64,000 bases of DNA from Tropicimonas isoalkanivorans (GTDB lineage: Bacteria > Pseudomonadota > Alphaproteobacteria > Rhodobacterales > Rhodobacteraceae): positions 62,001-126,000 of the forward strand of contig NZ_FOLG01000008.1 of NCBI RefSeq assembly GCF_900112335.1. Direction: 5' to 3'. The position numbers were made by a program, and so were the translations under genes. Below are positions 16,227-27,087 of the stretch, piece after piece (positions within the stretch are counted from its first letter, which is position 1; every line of letters begins with the position of its first letter). The notes below the pieces were generated by a model. It was not told where the DNA came from. It did not search any database and saw only the letters and a list, made by a program, of their open reading frames with translations.

Positions 16227-16649
16227 TCAATCTTCCCGGTGCACTTTCTCGCGCCGCTCGTGACGTTCCTGTGCCTCCAGGCTGAGCGTCGCAATGGGGC
16301 GAGCGTCCAGCCGCTTCAGCGAGATCGGCTCGCCGGTGGCCTCGCAGTAGCCGTATTCGCCCTCCTCGAGGCGCCGCAGCGCGGCGTCGATCTTGGCGAC
16401 AAGCTTGCGCTGCCGGTCCCGCGTGCGAAGTTCCAGCGCCCGATCGGTCTCCTCGCTCGCGCGGTCGGCGACATCGGGAATGTTCCGGGTGCTTTCCTGC
16501 AGCCCCTCGATGGTATCGCGGCTGTCGGCCAGCAGATCCTCTTTCCAGGCGGTGAGTTTACGCCGGAAGTATTCCATTTGCCGTTCATTCATGAACGGTT
16601 CATCCTCAGCCGGGCGATAGTCGTCTGGCAGAAAGACTTCCTGTTTCAT
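16227..16649 (-). CDS. dksA: DksA-family RNA polymerase-binding factor with a single cysteine
   Basis: A 140-residue DksA-type factor that enters the RNA polymerase secondary channel and works with ppGpp. The coiled-coil tip is IPDVADRASEE near residue 57, with the Asp-x-Ala pattern needed for activity. In the normally four-Cys zinc finger only Cys102 remains; the other positions are Thr105, Ser123 and Ala126 (YCEATGE then TLSLEA). Reduced-cysteine DksA proteins are known in Rhodobacter and Pseudomonas. The ATG at 16649 follows GGGAGCAGGG; longer frames add a non-family extension. Confidence 0.93.
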   Translation of the reverse strand: MKQEVFLPDDYRPAEDEPFMNERQMEYFRRKLTAWKEDLLADSRDTIEGLQESTRNIPDVADRASEETDRALELRTRDRQRKLVAKIDAALRRLEEGEYGYCEATGEPISLKRLDARPIATLSLEAQERHERREKVHRED

Positions 16650-16883
16650 CCCTGCTCCCTCTCGCAACTCATCCCGCTCCCGGTACGCATCGCCGTTGTC
16701 CGGCCTTTTCGCATTAACGTATTCAGTCGCAGGCATCTGGTCCCCCATGGCGCGGTGGATACTCCAAGCCGGATGGGTTGTCACGGCCTAAAAGCACGGG
16801 CAGGTTAGCGGAATGACGCGAAATCCGGACGCTTTTCAGCGGCCCCGGCAAGGCGTTTAAAACGCAGACCAAATGGCGGAAAA
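16650..16883. other. Divergent dksA / moxR intergenic region with a palindrome
   Basis: 234 bp between two divergent starts. The 13-base palindrome GCGTTTAAAACGC lies at 16853-16865, about 18 bp before the moxR start, where it could be an operator or part of a promoter. No gene is evident in the interval. Confidence 0.35.
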
Positions 16884-17729
16884 ATGCGCATGAAATTCAC
16901 CGGCACCGAGTCCTATGTGGCGACCGACGATCTGAAGGTTGCGGTGAACGCTGCGGTCACGCTGGAACGCCCGCTGCTGGTCAAGGGCGAACCTGGAACC
17001 GGAAAGACCGAACTGGCTCGGCAGGTTGCCTCCGCGCTCGGCCTGCCGATGATCGAGTGGCATATCAAGTCCACCACCCGCGCCCAGCAGGGCCTTTACG
17101 AATACGATGCGGTCAGCCGCCTGCGCGACAGCCAGCTCGGCGACGAACGCGTGCACAACGTCGCCAACTACATCAAGCGCGGCAAGCTGTGGGAGGCGTT
17201 CGACGCGCCCGGCAAGGTCGTTCTGCTCATCGACGAGATCGACAAGGCCGACATCGAATTCCCGAACGACCTGTTGCAGGAACTCGACCGGATGGAATTC
17301 CACGTCTACGAGACGGGCCAGACAGTGAGCGCGCGGCAACGCCCGATCGTCATCATCACCTCCAACAACGAGAAGGAATTGCCGGACGCCTTTCTGCGGC
17401 GGTGCTTCTTCCACTACATCCGGTTTCCCGACGTGGAGACGATGAAACAGATCGTCGAGGTGCACTTTCCTGGGATCAAGCAGTCGCTGCTCGCGACCGC
17501 GTTGGGGCAGTTCTACGAGTTGCGCGATCAGCAGGGGCTGAAGAAGAAGCCGTCCACCTCGGAAGTGTTGGACTGGCTCAAGCTGCTGCTCGCCGAAGAT
17601 CTCGATGCGGAGGACCTGCGGCGGGACGGCACGGATGCCCTCCCGAAACTGCACGGTGCGTTGCTGAAGAACGAGCAGGACGTGCACCTGTTCGAGCGTC
17701 TGGCGTTCCTGGCGCGCCGCCAACGCTGA
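16884..17729 (+). CDS. MoxR-family AAA+ ATPase
   Basis: A 281-residue AAA+ chaperone-like ATPase. Walker A GEPGTGKT spans residues 35-42, Walker B ends LLIDEID with Asp117-Glu118, sensor 1 is IITSNNEKELPDAFLRRC near 157, and the arginine-finger region follows. MoxR proteins usually act with a von Willebrand factor A (CoxE-like) partner to mature metalloenzymes or complexes. No such partner follows here: the next gene is a transporter after a 367-bp gap with inverted repeats. Confidence 0.92.
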   Translation: MRMKFTGTESYVATDDLKVAVNAAVTLERPLLVKGEPGTGKTELARQVASALGLPMIEWHIKSTTRAQQGLYEYDAVSRLRDSQLGDERVHNVANYIKRGKLWEAFDAPGKVVLLIDEIDKADIEFPNDLLQELDRMEFHVYETGQTVSARQRPIVIITSNNEKELPDAFLRRCFFHYIRFPDVETMKQIVEVHFPGIKQSLLATALGQFYELRDQQGLKKKPSTSEVLDWLKLLLAEDLDAEDLRRDGTDALPKLHGALLKNEQDVHLFERLAFLARRQR

Positions 17730-17752
17730 ACCGGCCGCCCGCTCGCGGGCAA

Positions 17753-17834
17753 GCGCCGGGAGATCGTGTTCCAACCTGCTGGGGGACTGGCTGGAGGCCA
17801 CACGAAATGCACGACCACCACGATCTCCCGGCGC
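17753..17834. repeat. 16-bp perfect inverted repeat with a 50-base loop
   Basis: GCGCCGGGAGATCGTG (17753-17768) is exactly repeated in reverse complement at 17819-17834. It lies 23 bp past the moxR stop. The stem is strong but has no T-run, so it may be a folded 3' end, a factor-dependent stop or a small mobile relic. Confidence 0.7.
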
Positions 17835-18013
17835 ACCCGCGAGCGTTTCCGTTTGATGGACGATAGAGCCAGTGTGAACGAAATCAAATTCGGTCTGGCG
17901 ACAATTATCGGAAATTTTTGAACTGTGCCCGGCCGCCGGCGCCGCGCCCGGCGTGGTCGGCCCGGCCACGAGCCTTGTTGTCCGTGCAACTCCGGTTTTT
18001 CGGGGGAGCGGCG

Positions 18014-18062
18014 GTTTGACCCTTTGTTATCGCCCACAAACGGGTCTAGAGCGGGGTCAAAC
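18014..18062. repeat. Nested inverted repeat upstream of the EamA gene
   Basis: GTTTGACCC (18014-18022) pairs with GGGTCAAAC (18054-18062), enclosing TTTGT / ACAAA (18023-18040). A TCTAGAGC stretch of the type often found in alphaproteobacterial intergenic repeats lies inside it. It ends 34 bp before the transporter start. The interval 17730-18096 otherwise holds no gene that I can see. Confidence 0.55.
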
Positions 18063-18096
18063 GCGTTTTGCGTGCCTCCCCGATCCGGAAAGCTCG

Positions 18097-18972
18097 ATGA
18101 ACAACCTCCGCGGCGCCCTGTTGATGATCGTCTCGATGGGCGGCTTTGCCCTGGAGGACATGTTCATCAAGAAGGTGTCGGAGTCACTGCCCGTCGGCCA
18201 GATCCTGCTGTCCGTCGGGCTGGGCGGCACCATCGCCTTCGCCGCCGCCACGTTTTTCCAGCGCCAGAGCCTGTTTCCGCCGGAGATCCTGCAGGGGCCG
18301 CTCCTGCTGCGCAACACCTGCGAGATCGTCGGTACGTTCGGTTTCGTCACCGCGCTGGCGCTCACAACCATCTCCTCGGCGAGCGCGATCCTGCAGACGG
18401 TGCCACTGCTCGTCACGCTGGGCGCGGCGCTCTTTCTGGGGGAGACGGTGGGCTGGCGGCGCTGGTCGGCCATCATGGTCGGCTTTGTCGGGATGCTGAT
18501 GGTGATCCGCCCCGGCGCGGACAGCTTCGACCCCAACTCGTTTTTCGCCGTGCTCGGCGCGGTCGGCCTGGCCGCGCGGGACCTTGCCACCCCCCGAATC
18601 CCGCCCCGGGTGACGGCGCTGCAAGTCTCGACCTGGGGATTTTTCATGGTCGTCCCGCTAGGGGCCGGCTTGCTGATCCTGTCCGGCGGCGCGCGACCGA
18701 TGGAAGCAGTCGATGCCGCGCGCCTCGCCGGTGCCGTCATCAGCGGCGTGTGCAGCTACTTCATGCTCACGCTCTCCATGCGCACGGCCTCCCTCTCGGC
18801 TATCGCCCCCTTCCGGTATACCCGTTTGCTCTTTGCCCTCGTGATCGCCGCCATCGTCTTCGGCGAGCGGCCGGGCCTGCTTACCCTGTCCGGTGCTGCC
18901 CTGATCATCGGGTCCGGACTCTACACCCTTGCGCGGGAACGCGCACTTTTCTCGTCGGCCCGACCAGAGTAA
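18097..18972 (+). CDS. EamA/DMT superfamily transporter
   Basis: A 291-residue protein with about ten hydrophobic segments in two EamA halves. Characteristic features are the short first helix with a following Glu-Asp (MIVSMGGFALEDMFIKK), the helix-4 end SASAILQTVPLLVTLGAALF followed by LGE, and the matching second-half segment LSAIAPFRYTRLLFALVIA then FGE. Substrate is unknown. The ATG at 18097 with GGAAAG upstream was preferred over longer open frame. It is followed after 42 bp by eno in the same direction. Confidence 0.88.
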   Translation: MNNLRGALLMIVSMGGFALEDMFIKKVSESLPVGQILLSVGLGGTIAFAAATFFQRQSLFPPEILQGPLLLRNTCEIVGTFGFVTALALTTISSASAILQTVPLLVTLGAALFLGETVGWRRWSAIMVGFVGMLMVIRPGADSFDPNSFFAVLGAVGLAARDLATPRIPPRVTALQVSTWGFFMVVPLGAGLLILSGGARPMEAVDAARLAGAVISGVCSYFMLTLSMRTASLSAIAPFRYTRLLFALVIAAIVFGERPGLLTLSGAALIIGSGLYTLARERALFSSARPE

Positions 18973-20289
<1,317 letters not shown>

Positions 20290-20312
20290 GCGGCCCGACC
20301 GCGACGACCCTG

Positions 20313-20344
20313 CCCGCCCGCGTTTCGCGGGCGGGTTGCTTTTT
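20313..20344 (+). terminator. Intrinsic terminator of eno
   Basis: A ten-base perfect stem CCCGCCCGCG / CGCGGGCGGG (20313-20335) with a TTT loop is followed by TTGCTTTTT. This is a classic rho-independent terminator. Confidence 0.9.
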
Positions 20345-20372
20345 GGGAAGGGGCACGGAAAGGTTCCCGACG

Positions 20373-20918
20373 ATGACCGAAGAAATCACGACGCTTTCCA
20401 GCCGCCTTGCCTACCAGAACCGCTGGATGCGGGTCCGGGAGGACGAGATCGCGTTCCCCGACGGGCACCGGGGCCTCTACGGCGTGGTGGAGAAGCCGGA
20501 GTTCGCGGTCGTCGTGGCTCAGCATGGCGACGGCCGTATCCAGATGGTCAACCAGTACCGCTATCCGGTGCGGGGGCGCTACTGGGAGTTACCTCTGGGC
20601 GCCTGGGAGGGCCAGGAGTCGCCAGACCCTGCGGCGCTCGCCGCCGCCGAGCTGCGGGAGGAGACGGGCTATACTGCGGAGACATGGGAACAGATTACCT
20701 ACCTGCATCAGGCGCCGGGCTTTTGCAGCCATGGGTTCCACCTGTTCCGTGCGACCGGGCTGGTCCCCGGCCCCGTCGAGCGCGAGGCGGAGGAGCAGGG
20801 CATGGTGTCTGACGCGTTTTCCCTCGACGACATCCTTGAGATGATCCGCCGGGGAGAGATCATGGACGCAACCACCCTCGCCGCCCTCGGCTACCTGCGG
20901 CTGATCGGATCGCTGTGA
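20373..20918 (+). CDS. NUDIX hydrolase, ADP-ribose pyrophosphatase-like
   Basis: A 181-residue NUDIX protein. The box is read as GAWEGQESPDPAALAAAELR followed by EETGY, matching G-x5-E-x7-REUXEEXGU apart from a slightly longer spacing near the start, with the catalytic Glu pair in REETGY. The N-terminal NRWMRVREDEIAFPDGHRG and the later CSHGFHLFRATGL resemble ADP-ribose/NDP-sugar hydrolases. The ATG at 20373 was chosen over an upstream TTG. The stop overlaps the next start (GTGA). Confidence 0.88.
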   Translation: MTEEITTLSSRLAYQNRWMRVREDEIAFPDGHRGLYGVVEKPEFAVVVAQHGDGRIQMVNQYRYPVRGRYWELPLGAWEGQESPDPAALAAAELREETGYTAETWEQITYLHQAPGFCSHGFHLFRATGLVPGPVEREAEEQGMVSDAFSLDDILEMIRRGEIMDATTLAALGYLRLIGSL

Positions 20919-21361
20919 GCGCGGGCGTGGGACGGATTTCCCCTGAGCGGGTCATTTCGGAGCTGGGCCTCGCGCCGCACCCGGAAGGCGGATGGTACCG
21001 AGAGACCTGGATCGAGGACGGCACCGCCGGTCGTCCCGCCGGTACGGCCATCTATTACCTGCTCGAAGACGGCCAGCGCAGCCACTGGCACACCGTGGAT
21101 GCGACGGAGATCTGGCACTTCTACGCCGGCGCCCCGCTGGCGCTCCGGATCAGCGCCACCGACACGGGCCCGGCGCAGGAATACATTCTCGGTCCGGAGA
21201 TCCTTGCGGGCCAGCGGCCGCAACTGATCGTGCCCGCGCACCACTGGCAATCCGCCCACGCGCCGGACGGTTGGGCGCTGGTGGGCTGCACAGTCTCGCC
21301 CGGCTTCACGTTCGACGGCTTCACCCTTGCGCCGCCGGTCTTCGAGATTTCGACGGCCTGA
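20915..21361 (+). CDS. DUF985 cupin-fold protein
   Basis: A 148-residue single-domain cupin of the DUF985 (YML079-like) family. HPEGGWYRETW near residue 23, IYYLLEDGQRSHWHTVDATE near 47 and PAHHWQSAHA near 110 are the conserved blocks; the His residues could bind metal. No enzymatic role is established for the family. The GTG start overlaps the NUDIX stop, so the two are co-translated. An imperfect hairpin lies just past the stop. Confidence 0.88.
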   Translation: MSAGVGRISPERVISELGLAPHPEGGWYRETWIEDGTAGRPAGTAIYYLLEDGQRSHWHTVDATEIWHFYAGAPLALRISATDTGPAQEYILGPEILAGQRPQLIVPAHHWQSAHAPDGWALVGCTVSPGFTFDGFTLAPPVFEISTA

Positions 21362-21369
21362 GCCGGGCC

Positions 21370-21390
21370 CGATTTTCGGCCGAGAAATCG
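21370..21390. terminator. Hairpin between converging cupin and anmK genes
   Basis: CGATTTTCGG / CCGAGAAATCG forms an imperfect stem with one bulge. It resembles the second hairpin of the module at 7320-7341 and lies between two converging genes. Confidence 0.5.
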
Positions 21391-21401
21391 CCGCCCCGCT
21401 C

Positions 21402-22508
21402 CTATCGCGCTCCAGGCGGGTAGGAGATCTCTCCCCCACCGACGGCTGCGCCCACCCCGGTCGTGCCGGGAAAGGTCGTTGGCATCCCGCGAGCGACCCG
21501 AACAGCGAGGTAGCCGAACGCCTGCGCCTCGAGCATGTCGCCGTCGAGCCCAGCCGCCTCCACCGGGTCCACCGTGCAGCCGAGGCCCTCGCGGATCATC
21601 GCCATCATCACCGGGTTCTTGCGTCCGCCGCCGGTGACCAACACGCGTTCCACCGGCGTCGGGAAGTGTTCCGCCCCCCGGACGACCCCAACCGCGGCCG
21701 CCGCCGCCAGTGTCGCCGCCGCGTCGGCATCCGACAATTCCGCCACCTCTGTGCTTAACGCCGCGAAATCGTTCCGGTCGAGCGACTTGGGCGGCACGCG
21801 GAAGAAATAGCGATGCTCTGCGAACCGCTCCAGGATCTCCGCGGAAACCTCGCCCCGCGCCGCAAGCCTGCCCCCTTCGTCGAACGGCTGACCACACCGC
21901 GTCTGCATGAGGTCGTTCAACGGCGCGTTCGCGGGCCCTGTGTCGAAGGCGAGCAGCGCGCCCGGAACCTCTGCCCCCGGCTGACGTGGATCGACCCAGG
22001 TCAGGTTCCCAACGCCGCCCAAATTCAGGAACGCAACCGGCGCGCGGGCCTTCATCCATTTCGCCAGTGCGAAGTGGTAGGCCGGGGCCAGCGGTGCCCC
22101 CTGCCCGCCCATCCGGACGTCGGCGCTGCGGAAGTCCCAGACCACCGGCACGCCAAGCCCCTCCGCGATCCGGGCCCCGTCGCCCACCTGGTGCGTCCCG
22201 CGCGCCTCGGGCTCATGCGCCAGGGTCTGCCCGTGGAATCCGGCCAGCGCCACGTCCGGGAACTGCGCCATCACCTCCAGGTGCGCCACCTCCACCACCG
22301 CCGCGGCCTCCGCCACGCCCGGTTCCCCGGGCCAGCGCCCGAGGGCGGACCTCAATACCTCTCGCTCTGCCTCCCAATAGGCCCGGTAGCGGCTCTCGCC
22401 AAACTCCCGGATCGTCACGCCGTCCGTCACGATCTCCGCCGCATCCACTCCATCGAGCGACGTCCCCGACATGGTGCCCAGAACACGCACCGCCCCCGTC
22501 TTCATCAT
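21402..22508 (-). CDS. anmK: Anhydro-N-acetylmuramic acid kinase
   Basis: A 368-residue sugar kinase of the ASKHA fold that recycles cell-wall 1,6-anhydro-MurNAc into MurNAc-6-phosphate. [17 protein letters not shown] near residue 7 is the phosphate loop of the family, [12 protein letters not shown] near 90 and [13 protein letters not shown] near 170 are conserved, and [17 protein letters not shown] follows. The paired ATG at 22508 follows GAGGGAAAGG. It is divergent from tyrS, as in many Rhodobacterales. Confidence 0.95.
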   Translation of the reverse strand: MMKTGAVRVLGTMSGTSLDGVDAAEIVTDGVTIREFGESRYRAYWEAEREVLRSALGRWPGEPGVAEAAAVVEVAHLEVMAQFPDVALAGFHGQTLAHEPEARGTHQVGDGARIAEGLGVPVVWDFRSADVRMGGQGAPLAPAYHFALAKWMKARAPVAFLNLGGVGNLTWVDPRQPGAEVPGALLAFDTGPANAPLNDLMQTRCGQPFDEGGRLAARGEVSAEILERFAEHRYFFRVPPKSLDRNDFAALSTEVAELSDADAAATLAAAAAVGVVRGAEHFPTPVERVLVTGGGRKNPVMMAMIREGLGCTVDPVEAAGLDGDMLEAQAFGYLAVRVARGMPTTFPGTTGVGAAVGGGEISYPPGAR

Positions 22509-22577
22509 GGCCTTTCCCTCGGAACGCCCCGCCGCTAGATAAGCAGCACTCGAAAGCCGAGAATGGACCGAACGCGC

Positions 22578-23831
22578 ATGACCTACCACCCGAAATCCGA
22601 GTTCATCACCGTGATGATGGAGCGGGGATTCATGGCCGACTGCACTGATCTGCAGGGCCTTGACGACGCCATGGCCGCAGGCGTGGTGCCGGCCTATATC
22701 GGCTTCGACGCGACGGCGAAATCACTGCACGTGGGCTCGCTGATCCAGATCATGATGCTGCGCTGGCTGCAGAAGACCGGGCACAAGCCGATCACCCTGA
22801 TGGGTGGCGGCACGACCAAGGTCGGCGACCCCTCCTTCCGGTCCGAGGAACGCCCGCTGCTGACGCCGGATCAGATCGGCGCGAACATTGCAGGCATCCG
22901 AAAGGTCTTCGCCGCGTACATCGACTATGCCGACAGTCCGACCGGCGCGCTGATGATCGACAACGCGGAATGGCTCGACGCGCTCAACTACCTCGATTTC
23001 CTGCGCGACATCGGGCGGCACTTCTCCGTCAACCGGATGCTCGCCTTCGAAAGCGTGAAATCGCGGCTGGACCGGGAGCAGTCTCTCAGCTTCCTCGAAT
23101 TCAACTACATGATCCTGCAGGCCTACGACTTCCTGGAGCTGAACCGGCGCTACGGGTGCCGCCTCCAGATGGGCGGTTCGGACCAGTGGGGCAATATCGT
23201 CAACGGCATCGACCTGACGCGCCGGGTGATCGATTCGGAGGTCTTCGGGCTCACCTCGCCGCTACTGACCACCTCGGACGGCAAGAAGATGGGCAAATCC
23301 CAGTCCGGCGCGGTCTGGCTCAACGCCGACATGCTGAGCCCCTACGAATTCTGGCAGTTCTGGCGCAACACAACCGACGCCGACGTGGGCCGCTTCCTGA
23401 AGCTCTACACGGAACTGCCGCTCGACGAATGCGCCCGGCTGGGCGCGCTGGAAGGCTCGGAGATCAACGAGGCCAAGATCCGGCTGGCGAACGAGGTCAC
23501 GGCGCTGCTGCACGGACCTGACGCTGCCGCCGCGGCGGAGACCACCGCGCGCGAGGTTTTCGAAAAGGGGGGGGTGGGCGACGACCTGCCCACGCTGGCG
23601 CTCACCGCTGAGGAGGTTGGCGAGGGCATCTCCATCGTCCAGCTCATCGTCCGATCCGGCCTGGCCAAGTCCGGAAAGGACGCCAAACGCCTGATCGCCG
23701 ACAACGGCGCCCGCATCGACGACGCCCCGCTGACCGATGCGGGGCTGATGCTCGACGCGACGGCGCTCGCCTCTCCGGTCAAGCTCTCGGCGGGCAAGAA
23801 ACGCCACGCATTAGTGACGCTGACCCCCTGA
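22578..23831 (+). CDS. tyrS: Tyrosyl-tRNA synthetase
   Basis: A 417-residue class I synthetase. The HIGH equivalent is [11 protein letters not shown] near residue 50, [11 protein letters not shown] and [17 protein letters not shown] are the tyrosine-binding region, and the KMSKS loop reads [11 protein letters not shown]. The C-terminal 80 residues form an S4-like RNA-binding domain ([16 protein letters not shown]). I chose the ATG at 22578 because it starts the conserved sequence; an in-frame ATG five codons earlier is possible. Confidence 0.97.
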   Translation: MTYHPKSEFITVMMERGFMADCTDLQGLDDAMAAGVVPAYIGFDATAKSLHVGSLIQIMMLRWLQKTGHKPITLMGGGTTKVGDPSFRSEERPLLTPDQIGANIAGIRKVFAAYIDYADSPTGALMIDNAEWLDALNYLDFLRDIGRHFSVNRMLAFESVKSRLDREQSLSFLEFNYMILQAYDFLELNRRYGCRLQMGGSDQWGNIVNGIDLTRRVIDSEVFGLTSPLLTTSDGKKMGKSQSGAVWLNADMLSPYEFWQFWRNTTDADVGRFLKLYTELPLDECARLGALEGSEINEAKIRLANEVTALLHGPDAAAAAETTAREVFEKGGVGDDLPTLALTAEEVGEGISIVQLIVRSGLAKSGKDAKRLIADNGARIDDAPLTDAGLMLDATALASPVKLSAGKKRHALVTLTP

Positions 23832-24160
23832 GCCTGCGCTTCGGAGCCGTCCTCGCTTGAGCACGACCGGCCCCGGGCGGGACGGGCGCTCAAGTGCAAT
23901 CGCGGAGGGTCCGCGGCGCAGCCGTGGAAACCGCTATTGGGCTTGAACGGCCGGACGGACCGGGGCAGGCACGGGCACACGCGAGGACGGATCGGAAGCG
24001 CCTGCGCTTGGGTGAGCTCCGAAGCGCCCGCCGCGCGAAGCGCTCAAATGCAACGCGCCGTAAGGCGCACACTCTGATAGCCGGCCCAGGGCGGCATTCC
24101 CCGCTGGCCTTTTCCGCAACTGCACGGTATCGCCCGCCCATCATTACGAAGGACGCCCGA
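23832..24160. other. Gene-free interval with inverted and direct repeats between tyrS and typA
   Basis: A 329-bp interval without a credible gene, although the typA frame happens to stay open. GCGCTTCGGAGC (23836-23847) recurs as its exact reverse complement at 24016-24027. The direct pair GCGCTCAAGTGCAA / GCGCTCAAATGCAA lies at 23886-23899 and 24040-24053. It probably holds the typA promoter and 5' leader. Confidence 0.5.
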
Positions 24161-25978
24161 ATGGATCTGCGCAACATCGCCATCATCGCTCACGTCGACC
24201 ACGGCAAGACGACCCTTGTGGACGAACTGCTGAAGCAGTCCGGCGCATTCCGGGAGAATCAGGCCGTTGCGGAGCGGGCGATGGACAGCAACGATCTGGA
24301 ACGCGAGCGCGGTATCACGATTCTCGCCAAGGCCACATCTGTGGAGTGGAAGGGCACGCGGATCAATATCGTCGATACGCCCGGCCACGCCGATTTCGGT
24401 GGCGAAGTGGAACGCATCCTCTCCATGGTGGATGGTGTCGTGCTGCTGGTTGACGCAGCCGAAGGGCCGATGCCGCAGACGAAGTTCGTCACCTCCAAGG
24501 CGCTCGCGCTCGGCCTGCGCCCCATCGTGGTGCTCAACAAGGTCGACAAGCCGGACGCCGAACCCGACCGCGCGCTCGATGAGGTGTTCGACCTGTTCTC
24601 CAGCCTCGACGCCGACGATGACCAGCTCGATTTCCCGCACCTCTATGCCTCGGGCCGATCCGGCTGGGCCGATGCGGAACTCGACGGCCCGCGCAAGGAC
24701 CTTTCGGCGCTGTTCAACCTCGTCGTCAACCACGTCCCGAAACCGCGCCAGATCAAACGCCTGGGCGACGATTTCCGGATGCTCGCGACCACCCTCGGGG
24801 CCGATCCCTTCATCGGCCGCACACTCACGGGCCGCGTGGAAGCCGGGAAGCTCAAGGTCGGGGCCACAGTTCAGGCGCTGTCCCGCATCGGGCAGAAGAT
24901 CGAACAATTCCGCGTCTCCAAGATACAGGCCTTCCGCGGCCTCGCCCTGCAGGAGATCGAGGAGGCGCAGGCCGGTGACATCGTCACCATCGCCGGCATG
25001 TCCAAGGCCACAGTGGCCGACACGATCTGCGCGCTGGCGGTGGAAGATCCTCTGCCCGCCCAGCCGATCGATCCGCCGACGATCTCCGTCACCTTCGGCA
25101 TCAACGATAGCCCGCTGGCCGGGCGCGACGGCAAGAAGGTGCAGTCCCGCGTCATTCGCGAACGGCTGATGAAGGAGGCCGAGACGAACGTCGCCATTCG
25201 CGTGAGCGACACGCCCGGCGGCGAGGCGTTCGACGTGGCCGGCCGGGGCGAGTTGCAAATGGGCGTCCTGATCGAGAACATGCGCCGCGAGGGCTTCGAG
25301 CTGTCCATTTCCCGCCCGCAGGTTCTGCTGCGCGACGAGGACGGGGTCACGATGGAGCCAATCGAAGAGGTGACAGTGGACGTCGATGACGAATACGCCG
25401 GCGCCGTGATCGAGAAGCTGACCGGCCCCCGCAAGGGCGAGATGGTGGACATGCGCCAATCGAACGGCAAAACGCGGATCATCGCGCATGTGCCGTCCCG
25501 CGGCCTTATCGGCTACCACGGCGAATTTCTGACGGACACGCGCGGCACTGGCGTTCTGAACCGCGTCTTCTACACTTGGGCGCCGCACCGCGGGCCGATC
25601 CCAGGCCGCCGCGCTGGCGTGCTGATCTCCATGGAACAGGGCGAGGCGGTGGCCTATGCGCTCTGGAACCTGGAAGAACGGGGACGGATGTTCATCGGAT
25701 CGCAGGAAAAGGTCTACCAGGGCATGATCATCGGCGAACACAGCCGCGAGAACGACCTGGACGTGAACCCGCTGAAGGGCAAGAAGCTGACCAACGTCCG
25801 AGCGTCCGGTACCGATGAGGCGGTGCGTCTGACGCCGCACGTCCAGTTCAGTCTGGAGGAAGCGATTGCCTATATCGATGACGACGAACTGGTCGAGGTC
25901 ACACCAGCCTCGATCCGCCTGAGAAAGCGGCATTTGGACCCGCACGAGCGCAAGCGGCAGGCGAAAGCGGCGGTCTGA
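24161..25978 (+). CDS. typA: Ribosome-associated GTPase TypA/BipA
   Basis: A 605-residue translational GTPase related to EF-G, involved in ribosome assembly and stress growth. The G1 loop AHVDHGKTT is at residues 10-18, switch II is [16 protein letters not shown], and NKVDKPDA gives base specificity. The C-terminal BipA-specific region contains [18 protein letters not shown] near 445 and [19 protein letters not shown] near 527. The ATG at 24161 begins the conserved [15 protein letters not shown] and yields the family length. Confidence 0.97.
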   Translation: MDLRNIAIIAHVDHGKTTLVDELLKQSGAFRENQAVAERAMDSNDLERERGITILAKATSVEWKGTRINIVDTPGHADFGGEVERILSMVDGVVLLVDAAEGPMPQTKFVTSKALALGLRPIVVLNKVDKPDAEPDRALDEVFDLFSSLDADDDQLDFPHLYASGRSGWADAELDGPRKDLSALFNLVVNHVPKPRQIKRLGDDFRMLATTLGADPFIGRTLTGRVEAGKLKVGATVQALSRIGQKIEQFRVSKIQAFRGLALQEIEEAQAGDIVTIAGMSKATVADTICALAVEDPLPAQPIDPPTISVTFGINDSPLAGRDGKKVQSRVIRERLMKEAETNVAIRVSDTPGGEAFDVAGRGELQMGVLIENMRREGFELSISRPQVLLRDEDGVTMEPIEEVTVDVDDEYAGAVIEKLTGPRKGEMVDMRQSNGKTRIIAHVPSRGLIGYHGEFLTDTRGTGVLNRVFYTWAPHRGPIPGRRAGVLISMEQGEAVAYALWNLEERGRMFIGSQEKVYQGMIIGEHSRENDLDVNPLKGKKLTNVRASGTDEAVRLTPHVQFSLEEAIAYIDDDELVEVTPASIRLRKRHLDPHERKRQAKAAV

Positions 25979-26115
25979 GCGACAATCCGCCGCCTCGCTC
26001 TCGCCTCGGCAATGCCCCGCATGGGTAACACTGCGGTCTGTAAACCGCCACGGCCTCCTGCTATGCAGCAATCTGGAACACGCCCCGGATAGACTGTCAC
26101 AGGAGAGTCGCTCCC

Positions 26116-27075
26116 ATGACGATCCACATCACCGACGACCGGTTTCGGCGCCTCGTGCAGCTGGCGAACTCCTCCGCGCTGGACCAGCGGAAGTGGAGCT
26201 GGTTCCTGGAGGAGCTCTCCAACGCCTCTGCCGGCATCCGGGTGCAGTTGTTCACCCAGGACCCGCAGGCGCGCTACTCTCTTGGAGTGCTGGAGCACGG
26301 TTATGACCCGGCCTTCATCGGCAGCTACGAAAGCTATTACGCGGCGCTGAACCCGTGGGTGCCGATCTGCCAGTCGATCCAACCCGGCCGCGTGATGCCC
26401 AGTGAGGCCTTGCTGCCCTTGTCGGATCTGGAGAAGACGGAATTCTACAACGATTGGCTGCGCCCGCAGGACGACATTGTTGTCGGCGTCGGTGCCCTGT
26501 TGGAGAATAGAGGCGAGCGCTTGTCGCTGATCGGCGGCAACATTGCCCGGCGCGACCGCGAACACCTCGAAAGTCCGTTCGCCACGCTGCTGCAGCGGCT
26601 GATCCCCTTTGTTCAGCATTCCCTCAAGGTGGCGCGCATGCTTGGGGAGCTGACCATCGAGAACCGGGTGATGCGGGAAGGGATGGAGCCTGACCTGACC
26701 GCCGTCTTCGCGCTGGACGGGCGGGGGCGCGTCCATTTCGCCAACCGAAGCGGCGAAAAGCTCCTTCGTTCGGGCGATGTCATTCAACGCGACGCCAGCG
26801 CGCGCCTGCGTTTTTCCGATGCGACGGCGCAGGCGGCCCTTGGGCGCGCGCTCCACGACCACTTCTTGCCGGAGATGACCGTGAGCCTGCCGTTCTTCGC
26901 TGGCGCCCGGAAGCGCGGGCAATTCCTCTGCCGCACGCTGCCCGTTTCTGAATGCGATGGCCCCCTGCCCTGGCTTACGGGCAGCGGGTCCCACGCGACG
27001 GGGTTCGTCCTGCTCTTTCTCGCCGGGGTCGCCCCGAGCACCCGGCCGGTGCCGCGGCAACCCACGATCGGCTAG
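26116..27075 (+). CDS. LuxR-type sensory protein lacking the HTH domain
   Basis: A 319-residue protein resembling the sensory part of LuxR-class regulators that carry a PAS-like domain in alphaproteobacteria. Residues 1-200 form a ligand-binding-like region (LVQLANSSALDQRKWSWFLE, then ESYYAALNPWVPICQ), and 200-300 a PAS-like segment (AVFALDGRGRVHFANRSGEK). Homologues I recall continue into a C-terminal helix-turn-helix, whereas this one stops after VLLFLAGVAPSTRP plus a short Pro-rich end. Only 12 bp separate it from the converging DUF1330 gene, so no displaced HTH can follow. The role is unknown. Confidence 0.6.
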   Translation: MTIHITDDRFRRLVQLANSSALDQRKWSWFLEELSNASAGIRVQLFTQDPQARYSLGVLEHGYDPAFIGSYESYYAALNPWVPICQSIQPGRVMPSEALLPLSDLEKTEFYNDWLRPQDDIVVGVGALLENRGERLSLIGGNIARRDREHLESPFATLLQRLIPFVQHSLKVARMLGELTIENRVMREGMEPDLTAVFALDGRGRVHFANRSGEKLLRSGDVIQRDASARLRFSDATAQAALGRALHDHFLPEMTVSLPFFAGARKRGQFLCRTLPVSECDGPLPWLTGSGSHATGFVLLFLAGVAPSTRPVPRQPTIG

Positions 27076-27087
27076 GAAAGCTTCAGG

